Source of the DNA: a bacterium
GTDB taxonomy: Bacteria > Patescibacteriota > Microgenomatia > Levybacterales > UBA12049
Assembly: GCA_021852095.1 (NCBI GenBank)
Contig: JAJZOC010000061.1
Coordinates: forward strand, 1 to 8,530
Length of the DNA: 8,530 bases
Direction: 5' to 3'
The notes under the pieces are model-generated. The model ran no database searches and had not been told where the DNA came from. It saw only the letters and a list, made by a program, of their open reading frames with translations. The position numbers and the translations under genes were made by a program. Position 1 is the stretch's first letter. Each line of letters begins with the position of its first letter. This document shows, one piece after another, positions 1-5,480 of the stretch.

Positions 1-137
1 TTTTGTATTTGGGGGATAAGAAAAAATAAAAAAAGAACTATACTAATTAATAAAATAAATAAAAAAACTAAATACTCTCTGTACTTATTGTACAGTATAA
101 AGAAACTGCTTCGATCAAAAGAAAATTCTCTTTTCAT
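1..137 (-). CDS. pilO: PilO-like T4P alignment subcomplex protein, N-terminal 45 codons (cut by window edge)
   Basis: This partial gene is open from an ATG at 137 to the window edge with no stop. Its ATG shares an ATGA with the stop of pilN, the usual sign of translational coupling. Reading it out gives a charged cytoplasmic N-terminus (MKREFSFDRSS, then YNKYREY), followed by one strongly hydrophobic segment at about residues 23-41 that ends in LIPQIQ. A short cytoplasmic tail, one membrane helix and then a periplasmic coiled coil is the PilO plan, and PilO normally follows PilN directly. In known systems PilO pairs with PilN in the inner membrane to link PilM to the pilus machine. The family call rests on position and topology, because the diagnostic C-terminal domain lies outside the window. 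The AT-rich look comes from Leu/Phe/Ile codons in the membrane helix. Confidence 0.75.
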   Translation of the reverse strand, partial: MKREFSFDRSSFFILYNKYREYLVFLFILLISIVLFLFFLIPQIQ

Positions 138-667
138 AAAAGTACCAATTTAAGAGACAAAGAATAATGGCCGGATACCGGATCCACGCCTAGATCAACA
201 AGGGTAACTTTGGAAAAAACCTTTTTATCTGCCAATTTAACCAGATTAGCCATAAATGTATCAAGCATCGTTAAAGAATCTGCCGTTGCAGAGACGTCTA
301 TGGAGTTTTTACTTATAGACAAAGAGCCAAGAGATACGCCATTAGGTACAGCTGTTAAGATATAATTACCTTCTTTTGCCAAAGATTTTCTACTATCGAA
401 AATAGTTTTTATCTTTCTTAATCTATCTTTTAGATATAAATATTTAGCTGTTTTATTATTTAAAGAAGCAAATTGAGTTACGAGGGAAGCCTCTTGCTTT
501 TCCAAAACTGTAACGGGCGAAAAATAATTTATAAGAAAAACTGCCATAGACAGCACAACCACTAAAACAAGCGAACCCAGAGAAATCCATTTAAACCAAA
601 TAAGTCCCTTATTTTTGTTACCGTTTTGTCTATTCTTCTGTGGCAAAAGGTTGATTTCTTTAGTCAT
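134..667 (-). CDS. pilN: PilN-like inner-membrane T4P alignment protein
   Basis: The 177-residue product begins MTKEINLLPQ. This short cytoplasmic stretch with the INLLP motif is the hallmark of PilN and is the part that binds the groove of PilM. A basic linker (about 11-24) leads to one transmembrane helix (about 25-48). A probable coiled coil follows (about 52-95), then an alpha/beta region (about 100-177) consistent with the ferredoxin-like fold of PilN/GspL C-termini. Length is normal for the family. The gene overlaps the end of pilM by 8 bases and ends in an ATGA that starts the PilO-like gene, so pilM, pilN and pilO read as one coupled unit. The sequence just before the ATG, GAGAGGCT, is purine-rich but too close to be a standard ribosome-binding site. 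Expected role: periplasmic partner of PilO and membrane anchor for PilM. Confidence 0.9.
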   Translation of the reverse strand: MTKEINLLPQKNRQNGNKNKGLIWFKWISLGSLVLVVVLSMAVFLINYFSPVTVLEKQEASLVTQFASLNNKTAKYLYLKDRLRKIKTIFDSRKSLAKEGNYILTAVPNGVSLGSLSISKNSIDVSATADSLTMLDTFMANLVKLADKKVFSKVTLVDLGVDPVSGHYSLSLKLVLL

Positions 668-1724
668 AGCCTCTCATTGCAAGACCTACTGCTATTGAAT
701 AATCGGGAGAATTGTCCAGAATATCTTTTGGCATCTGCTGGCTTACCAAAGCTTTCCATGGATTAGCAACAACTGTTTCAATCCCCAAATTCTCCGCAAA
801 AAAGAGATCAAGTCCCGGCAATTTAGCACTGCCTCCTGATAAAATGACCTGCTGTATTGTTGAATCTTCTCCATGATTGTCTTTATAGAAAGCCAAAGAT
901 TTTCTAACTTCTGTTAAAATAGATGTTAGAACCGGTTCACTAGCTTTACCTATTTTCCCTTCAAAATTTTGCTTCGAGATCCCATATACCTTCTTATACT
1001 CTTCTGCCTGATCTAAGGTAAATCCAAAATCAGAAGCTATAGCGCGGCTTATAGCACTGCCTCCTAAAGGAATCGTATATGTAAAAACCAAAAGTCCATT
1101 TTTAATAATAACCAAAGAAGTACTCACGGCTCCGATACTTATGATAAGTGTTGTGGGGAGTTTTTGATTCTGATCCGGATTTATCGGATAAATCAAGGAT
1201 CTTGCCGTTGCCAATATCTCCGTTTCTATTGAAACTATGCTAAGTCCCGACATCGCGGCTATTTTTTGATACGAAGAAACAAGACTGCTCGGCGCGCCGA
1301 CTAATAAAACTTCCATTTTGCTCTGCTGTTCTGATTTAATTTGCATGTCAAAAGGCCTGGATAATACTTTATAGTCAAACATTACATTAGATAAGGGGAT
1401 TGGAATATATTGTTCCGCCTCCCAATAAATCGCGGAAGACAACTCCTTATCCGATAAAACAGGCATTTCTATAACTTTTGTGTAAACCTGGTTTTCGGGT
1501 AAGGCAATATTCACATATTTTGTTTTAATCCGCGCCTCCGAAACCATGCTTTGTATGGCTCGCGCCATTTCTTCCTGATCCAAAGGAGACTGAGACAACA
1601 TACCCTTAGACGGAGTTTGAATCATATTTGTAGCCTGCAGTATAAAACCGTTTTTTGATGCTCCAAGCCAAACGGCTTTTATAGTATGTGCTCCAATATC
1701 AAGACCAAAAGGCAGTTGTTTCAT
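660..1724 (-). CDS. pilM: PilM, actin-like cytoplasmic T4P assembly ATPase
   Basis: This 354-residue protein has the full PilM layout, related to FtsA. The phosphate-1 loop is near residues 6-20 (FGLDIGAHTIKAVWLG). PilM-typical text lies at about 73-108 (NIALPENQVYTKVIEMP, then YWEAEQYIPIP). The phosphate-2 region is at about 193-208, and the adenosine motif ILSGGSAKLPGL at about 294-305. It ends with the usual IAVGLAMRG helix. Family knowledge: PilM binds nucleotide in the cytoplasm, grips the PilN N-terminus and couples the alignment complex to the motor. One oddity is residue 196: the phosphate-2 motif reads SIGA where DIGA is usual. The gene starts 3 bases after the PilX-like stop and overlaps pilN by 8 bases. 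No Shine-Dalgarno site is visible before the ATG, so translation is probably coupled. Confidence 0.95.
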   Translation of the reverse strand: MKQLPFGLDIGAHTIKAVWLGASKNGFILQATNMIQTPSKGMLSQSPLDQEEMARAIQSMVSEARIKTKYVNIALPENQVYTKVIEMPVLSDKELSSAIYWEAEQYIPIPLSNVMFDYKVLSRPFDMQIKSEQQSKMEVLLVGAPSSLVSSYQKIAAMSGLSIVSIETEILATARSLIYPINPDQNQKLPTTLIISIGAVSTSLVIIKNGLLVFTYTIPLGGSAISRAIASDFGFTLDQAEEYKKVYGISKQNFEGKIGKASEPVLTSILTEVRKSLAFYKDNHGEDSTIQQVILSGGSAKLPGLDLFFAENLGIETVVANPWKALVSQQMPKDILDNSPDYSIAVGLAMRGYD

Positions 1725-1727
1725 ATA

Positions 1728-2663
1728 TTAAGGCGTTGGCGCGAACAAGACGTAAGGAAAAAATTCAGACGGAATTTCGGAATAACCCTGAAAAACAGTA
1801 ATCACTCTTGTAGTTTTACCTGAAGTCCCTGTTGAATTAATCAAATTACCCTGATTAGGCAAAGAGCACTGACCAGAAGGACAGTTTGTCACTGCAACGC
1901 CTATCGGGGTAGACGCATAAAGAGGCACAACTCTAACTAAAATTCCGGAATTATTTGGGATAGTAATTAGAGCAGAATAATTAAAAGTTTCACTAGAGGC
2001 TCCATTTGATACGGTTCCTCCGCCGCTAGCCAGACTAAGACTAAAAGAATTTTGTCCTATTCTGGAAGAACATGGATCATATACATATCTTGTAGATTTC
2101 ACAGATGCGCCGTTATCTGTCTGTGCATTTAGTTCATACAAAACTACCAATTCTAAAGCAGCTACTGCTGCTGTATCTACAGTACACGAATTGGATGAGG
2201 AACCCCAATAAAAAGTCAGAGAAGGACTACCGCTAACACACTGCCAATTATGATTGACGTTCCCAGAAGCACAACTATAATTAAGACTGCCATCGCTCTT
2301 GTGATCCACCAACCACAAATCAACCCCATCGTCTTTTGCCACAGCATCACCATTGTTAAACAAAAATTCACTTGAAGAAACAGAAGGAAGACTTTCTATT
2401 GTGGTATTGAAACTTGCGCTGTTGTTATTAAGCGAACCAGTAACAGGCGGAAAAGTAGGGCAAGGAGCGGAAGAACACAATCCTTCTTGAAGAGCTTTTT
2501 CAACACCTGCTTCTGCCGCAGAAAATGCTTTCTGGGAATTGGCCTGTTCGTTCGAATTTCTAAGATTAGTTATTGTACGCGAAACGAGAAAAAGAGACAC
2601 GGTTAAACCGATCACCATAACCAATACAACAATCAAAAGCGTCTGTCCCTTTTGACTTTCCAT
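1728..2663 (-). CDS. PilX-like minor pilin
   Basis: The 311-residue protein starts MESQKGQTLLIVV. A short charged leader, KG|QT and one hydrophobic helix (about 6-28) match a class III-like prepilin or PilX N-terminus. The segment AFSAAEAGVEKAL at about 47-59 is characteristic of PilX_N proteins. The Glu normally found at mature position 5 is absent, as in many PilX/GspK-type subunits. The rest is a long, Ser/Asn-rich extracytoplasmic domain with eight cysteines, probably disulfide-bonded. It ends in APTP. By analogy with PilX/GspK, it would cap the minor-pilin tip complex. It is the first gene after a 52-base gap that contains a good -35 box, and pilM follows 3 bases after its stop, so it may head the pilX-M-N-O transcript. 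The exact family cannot be settled by eye. Confidence 0.8.
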   Translation of the reverse strand: MESQKGQTLLIVVLVMVIGLTVSLFLVSRTITNLRNSNEQANSQKAFSAAEAGVEKALQEGLCSSAPCPTFPPVTGSLNNNSASFNTTIESLPSVSSSEFLFNNGDAVAKDDGVDLWLVDHKSDGSLNYSCASGNVNHNWQCVSGSPSLTFYWGSSSNSCTVDTAAVAALELVVLYELNAQTDNGASVKSTRYVYDPCSSRIGQNSFSLSLASGGGTVSNGASSETFNYSALITIPNNSGILVRVVPLYASTPIGVAVTNCPSGQCSLPNQGNLINSTGTSGKTTRVITVFQGYSEIPSEFFPYVLFAPTP

Positions 2664-2669
2664 ACTTTT

Positions 2670-2698
2670 AGAGTATCAACTGAACTTACAACTGTCAA
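2670..2698 (-). promoter_or_regulatory. Putative sigma70-type promoter ahead of the pilX-M-N-O unit
   Basis: Read on the minus strand, the gap between the PilW-like and PilX-like genes holds a perfect TTGACA (plus-strand 2693-2698), a 17-base spacer and TACTCT (2670-2675), a poor -10 box with three of six consensus bases. A start about 7 bases downstream would fall on or next to the ATG at 2663, giving a leaderless or nearly leaderless mRNA; no Shine-Dalgarno site is visible. Two CAGTTG copies lie just after the -35 box, 13 bases apart start to start. Support is the consensus match and the placement only. Confidence 0.45.
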
Positions 2699-2715
2699 CC
2701 CCGTATAAGAAAAAA

Positions 2716-3351
2716 CTATCTGGGAGGATTTCGTAAAACAACAGATGTCTGAAAGGTAACAGAGGCAGTTTTTTCTTCTACAGGAGTAATTGTAGTATTT
2801 GAGAATTGTTTAAGAGCAAAATAAATTCCTATGTTAGTCGAGCCGGAAAAACTATCTTGAGAGCAGGTAAAATAACACGCACTATTAGGCGAAGAAGTAT
2901 CAATTTCAACGGCATTGGTATCCAAAAGCGAAGCGTTGTTTGAAGAAATAGTCGGAACATACGGGGGCGACGGGATTGGAGAAGGAGGACAGGCAAAAGT
3001 GGTTGTTCCTCCGTCAAAAGCTGTTACCTGCAAATAAGTATAATGAGGCAAAGGAGTAGGAGAAGGAGGCTCAACACAATCCGCTGTATATGTAACGTTA
3101 TCCGTACTTACTCCGCCAAAAGATTGAGCGTTTCTAACCATTTTAGAGATTTGAGAAATAGCGTAATTACCATTTTGATTAACATCGGCCAAAGTATTTG
3201 CTTTATTGGTACCCCTCAAAACAGAGAAGAGTATCTGCCCCACAACCGCTCCCACAACAATCAAAACAACCATCACCGCCAAAAGCTCTATCAAAGTATA
3301 TCCCTTTGACTTTTGACTTTTGAATTTTGAATTTTGAATTTGCATTTTCAT
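2716..3351 (-). CDS. PilW/PulJ-like minor prepilin
   Basis: The 211-residue product has a basic leader of 17 residues built from near-repeats of QNSKFKSQKSK. The prepilin site G17|YTLIELLAV follows, with Glu22 as mature position 5, and then a membrane helix to about residue 45. After this comes NGNYAISQISKMVRNAQSF, the pattern seen in PulJ/PilW proteins (an Arg/Asn-rich helix after the N-terminal spine). The C-terminal domain has two proline-rich stretches, each beside a cysteine (CVEPPSPTPLP and CPPSPIPSPP). The start ATG forms an ATGA with the stop of the PilV-like gene; a second ATG two codons later is also possible. The leader codons are a heptamer tandem repeat, described separately. Expected role: a tip (priming) pilin acting with the PilV-, GspH- and PilX-like subunits. 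Confidence 0.85.
   Translation of the reverse strand: MKMQIQNSKFKSQKSKGYTLIELLAVMVVLIVVGAVVGQILFSVLRGTNKANTLADVNQNGNYAISQISKMVRNAQSFGGVSTDNVTYTADCVEPPSPTPLPHYTYLQVTAFDGGTTTFACPPSPIPSPPYVPTISSNNASLLDTNAVEIDTSSPNSACYFTCSQDSFSGSTNIGIYFALKQFSNTTITPVEEKTASVTFQTSVVLRNPPR
3304..3338 (-). repeat. Heptamer tandem repeat in the PilW-like leader codons
   Basis: On the plus strand there are five consecutive 7-base units: ctttgac, ttttgac, ttttgaa, ttttgaa, ttttgaa, followed by a degenerate tttgcat. On the coding strand the unit is TTCAAAA or GTCAAAA. The array begins six bases inside the ATG and ends just before the G|Y processing site, so it supplies nearly all of the leader. Because 7 is not a multiple of 3, adding or losing one unit shifts the frame of everything downstream. 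Confidence 0.85.
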
Positions 3352-3893
3352 GGTGTCGGCACTGTATTTATAACATTAGAAAAGCAAGAACTTAAACTTA
3401 CATTATGACAATAATTGCCGGTGGGACATTTTCCATCTGTCCAGGAAACAATAACTTTAACTTCTAAGGTAGAACCGCAAACAGAAGAAGCGTTATTTAT
3501 ATCCACCTCTCTTGCTTCTGGGGCACCTGGCAGTAAATTATCAAGAATTGGGTTTGAAGATGAATCATTGCTCGAACCAAGCTTCACACAACCAGACTTT
3601 GCTGTATCTCTCTTATCTCCCGAAGACCCGGAAGACAATGTTGTCTGCCCGTAATCCAGACAGTATTGAGCGGGATTACCGCTTAAAGCGCTAAACGAAC
3701 TCCAATCGCTATCTCGCATCTGGCGCATGATTTCCATTCCCTGCTGGGCGTATTGGGTTGCCAGGTTTTGATTTTTATTGTACAAAGAATTACTTAATGC
3801 AGAGGTTACTGCAATTGTTACCGCCGCTATTATGGCAACCGATGCGCCCAAAGCAACCAAAACTTCTATTATAGTTTGCCCTTTTTCTCCCAT
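3348..3893 (-). CDS. PilV/GspI-like minor prepilin
   Basis: The 181-residue protein has a five-residue leader, MGEKG, then QTIIEVLVALGASVAII with Glu10 at mature position 5 and one membrane helix to about residue 32. IIEVLVAL followed by a helix that reads AQQGMEIMRQMRDSDW is typical of the PilV/GspI class. The globular part is about 110 residues with five cysteines, and the chain ends in VPTP. The gene starts 3 bases after the GspH-like stop and ends in an ATGA shared with the PilW-like start. The run GspH-PilV-PilW-PilX is the standard order for a minor-pilin priming set (GspH-I-J-K in type II secretion), which supports each assignment. Confidence 0.85.
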   Translation of the reverse strand: MGEKGQTIIEVLVALGASVAIIAAVTIAVTSALSNSLYNKNQNLATQYAQQGMEIMRQMRDSDWSSFSALSGNPAQYCLDYGQTTLSSGSSGDKRDTAKSGCVKLGSSNDSSSNPILDNLLPGAPEAREVDINNASSVCGSTLEVKVIVSWTDGKCPTGNYCHNVSLSSCFSNVINTVPTP

Positions 3894-3896
3894 ATT

Positions 3897-4463
3897 TTAC
3901 TGAACAGATACAGATATTGAACCGTTCGACAAAACGTTTATTTTTTTGCTGGGAATACCATAACTATTTGCAATAATTATTGTGCCTGGCGTAGTTACTC
4001 CATTTAAAACATTAAATGTAAAAGACGTTGTACTGCCCGAACTAAAACTAATATTTGGATCGCTTGACAGATTCTTGCTTTCCAGTGAATTTAAAGACGG
4101 GGTTCCGTTACAGACCGGATATAATGCATACTTGTTATTAGTATCTAAAGAAACCTCATATCCGGTCAGGTTACCGTTAATACACATATTACTGCCGCCG
4201 GTCTCTGTTACCTGCGAGAGAGCATCTGATCTTGCTGTCTGAAGCATTGTTTCAACGCCTAAAACAGCAGAATCAACCGCCTGTGTATGGCTATACTCAA
4301 CAAATGCGGCAATACCAACAATGGAGAGAATCGCCATTACCGCAATAACAACCAAAAGCTCGATAAGAGTAAATCCATTGCTCGATTGCTCGATTGCTCG
4401 ATTGCTGAATGGTTTTTCTTTGAACAATGAAACAATGAAACAATGAAACAATCGCTTAGTCAT
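3897..4463 (-). CDS. GspH/FimT-like minor prepilin (start placed at 4463)
   Basis: An upstream ATG at 4502 gives 201 residues, but I place the start at 4463. That ATG forms an exact ATGA with the stop of the preceding prepilin, as elsewhere in this operon, and removes a 43-base overlap. The resulting 188-residue protein has a long leader (29 residues before Gly30) and the site G30|FTLIELLVVIAVMAILSI with Glu35 at mature position 5. A FimT/GspH-type helix, VETMLQTARSDALSQ, comes next and then a beta-rich domain with two cysteines. GspH-type subunits sit in the tip complex. The unusually long leader is mostly translated from two octamer tandem repeats (separate entries) and contains a hydrophobic stretch, LFHCFIVSLF, that may itself influence targeting. 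Confidence 0.8.
   Translation of the reverse strand: MTKRLFHCFIVSLFKEKPFSNRAIEQSSNGFTLIELLVVIAVMAILSIVGIAAFVEYSHTQAVDSAVLGVETMLQTARSDALSQVTETGGSNMCINGNLTGYEVSLDTNNKYALYPVCNGTPSLNSLESKNLSSDPNISFSSGSTTSFTFNVLNGVTTPGTIIIANSYGIPSKKINVLSNGSISVSVQ
4381..4404 (-). repeat. Octamer tandem repeat (three perfect copies) in the GspH-like leader
   Basis: On the plus strand ctcgattg occurs three times without interruption (coding strand CAATCGAG). The three units equal 24 bases, so the present number keeps the frame and encodes RAIEQSSN just before the GF cleavage site. A change of one unit would put the mature pilin out of frame. Confidence 0.9.
4423..4454 (-). repeat. Second octamer tandem repeat at the GspH-like N-terminus
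   Basis: The plus-strand unit aacaatga occurs three times perfectly plus a fourth copy ending in cg (coding strand TCATTGTT). It begins nine bases inside the proposed ATG and encodes the hydrophobic FHCFIVSLF stretch through all three frames. It differs in sequence from the other octamer array 18 bases away, so the two expanded separately. Confidence 0.9.
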
Positions 4464-4942
4464 GGATTTTGCAGGGTATAATTTACGTCTGGCGTAGGAC
4501 AAGGCGTAGTAATATTACTGCAATCGCTATTGAACGTAGGTGCGGGAGTTAAATTTGGATCCGCTTGCGAGTCATTAGCATTTTCTAAACATGCCCTTAG
4601 ACAATAATTTGTCCCTCCAGAACTATAATAATATCCCGTATGGGTTGTTGGATCGCATGGAACAGACTGCATATAGGTTACAGTATTGGGACTAGTTCCT
4701 CCTGTAAATGGACTTCCGCAAGATGGAAAATTAGCAGTAAGAGGATAACCTCCTTGGTCCGACCGGTAAAGTTCCAAAGCCGATTGAATTTGTCTTAGAT
4801 CCGATTTTCGTTGCCCGTCTCTTGCCCGTTGCATAACGCCTATGAAATTTGCCATAAGTAAGGTTGCCAAAATACTAATAATCGCAACCACTATCAAAAG
4901 CTCTATAAGCGTAAATCCTCTGGATTTTAATCTCTTGTCCAT
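4460..4942 (-). CDS. GspG-like prepilin (third of three in tandem)
   Basis: The 160-residue product has a short basic leader, MDKRLKSRG, with cleavage G9|FTLIELLIVVAII and Glu14 at mature position 5. The spine helix runs into RARDGQRKSDLRQIQSALEL, the GspG/major-pilin signature, followed by YRSDQGGYP. The VPCDP segment (about 71-75) aligns with the PKDP loop of GspG pseudopilins, followed by a Tyr-rich strand. There are six cysteines, suggesting disulfides. It ends in NP directly before an ATGA start of the GspH-like gene. This is the only gene in the window with a clear, well-spaced ribosome-binding site: AAGGA, six bases before the ATG, supplied by a repeat. It could be a fibre subunit or a minor pilin; the sequence does not decide. 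Confidence 0.85.
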   Translation of the reverse strand: MDKRLKSRGFTLIELLIVVAIISILATLLMANFIGVMQRARDGQRKSDLRQIQSALELYRSDQGGYPLTANFPSCGSPFTGGTSPNTVTYMQSVPCDPTTHTGYYYSSGGTNYCLRACLENANDSQADPNLTPAPTFNSDCSNITTPCPTPDVNYTLQNP

Positions 4943-4976
4943 ACTTAATCCTTAATCATTTATCCTTTATCATTAA
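4943..4976 (-). promoter_or_regulatory. Repeat-built ribosome-binding region before the third GspG-like prepilin
   Basis: The 34-base gap, read on the minus strand, is a degenerate heptamer array: TTAATGA, TAAAGGA, TAAATGA, TTAAGGA, then TTAAGT running into the start ATG. The first four units form two 14-base copies with two mismatches. The last full unit supplies AAGGA six bases before the ATG, a good Shine-Dalgarno site. The earlier AAGGA precedes an ATG opening a five-codon mini-ORF (ATG-ATT-AAG-GAT-TAA), so a second site could compete for ribosomes. Confidence 0.7.
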
Positions 4977-5480
4977 TCATGGACTCGTGTTCGGACTCGA
5001 CACCCCGTAATTACATACTCCACCGCAGGCTGTTTGATAACTACTGATTCCTGATCCCGCCCCGGAGCAAGCATTATTAACTCCTTTGCACGCCTGCGAA
5101 TCCAAACTCCCTCTATCCAGACTAGCATATAAATAGTATGTCTGTCCATCCGGACTATAATAGACATAAGTTTTTCCTCCCGGGTCTTTAGGCAAAACAT
5201 TAATGTAAGGCTGCCAAGGGCTACCCCACGGCACAGGAGTTGGAGTTATACCGGGCGCAATTTCATTTGAAACTGATTGCGGATAACTATTGTTGTCTTG
5301 GTAATAAATTTGGAGCGCTCTTTGGATCTGCGCCAGATCGGATTTTCTGCGAGCGTCATAGGCTTTATTAAGCTGATCCACGGGATTAAAAGTGGACAAA
5401 AGAGTAACTGTTAAAACAGCCAAAATCCCCACTACAACCAAAAGCTCTATGAGGGTAAAACCCTCCTCTTTTTTTTTCAT
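4977..5480 (-). CDS. GspG-like prepilin (second of three in tandem)
   Basis: The 167-residue protein has a six-residue charged leader before G7|FTLIELLVVVGILAVL, with Glu12 at mature position 5. Next come DARRKSDLAQIQRALQIYYQDNNSYP and the LPKDPGGKTYVYYSPDG block, which matches the conserved PKDPxGxxYxY loop of GspG/major pseudopilins. Four cysteines lie in the last 45 residues, including TAC-GGV-CNY. The preceding prepilin (5477-6073) also has TAC followed by CNY near its end, suggesting the two are paralogues from a duplication. The start shares an ATGA with the stop of that gene. The C-terminus is NTSP. Expected location: inner membrane, then incorporated into the pilus after PilD processing. 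Confidence 0.87.
   Translation of the reverse strand: MKKKEEGFTLIELLVVVGILAVLTVTLLSTFNPVDQLNKAYDARRKSDLAQIQRALQIYYQDNNSYPQSVSNEIAPGITPTPVPWGSPWQPYINVLPKDPGGKTYVYYSPDGQTYYLYASLDRGSLDSQACKGVNNACSGAGSGISSYQTACGGVCNYGVSSPNTSP

Noticed and set aside
72..97. Hairpin ctgtac/gtacag followed on the minus strand by T-rich DNA, looking like a terminator after pilN
   Set aside because: The region is an open frame starting at an ATGA shared with pilN and encodes a PilO-like N-terminus with a Leu/Phe-rich membrane helix, which explains the T-rich stretch. The stem is only 6 bp.
4381..4454. Tandem repeats as a CRISPR array
   Set aside because: Units are 8 bp and directly adjacent with no spacers; they are microsatellite-like.
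4464..4502. Upstream ATG at 4502 for the GspH-like gene (13 extra residues)
   Set aside because: The ATG at 4463 forms an ATGA with the preceding stop, as at other junctions of the operon. The longer version adds a 43-base overlap and no recognisable feature.
4973..5200. 75-residue minus-strand ORF inside the second GspG-like prepilin
   Set aside because: It lies wholly in another frame of a well-supported prepilin and has no recognisable domain. The plus-strand ORFs across the pilin genes are likewise shadows.
134..5480. Alternative genetic code with TGA read as an amino acid
   Set aside because: TGA ends pilN and several prepilins exactly where the next gene starts in an ATGA overlap, so TGA is a stop here.
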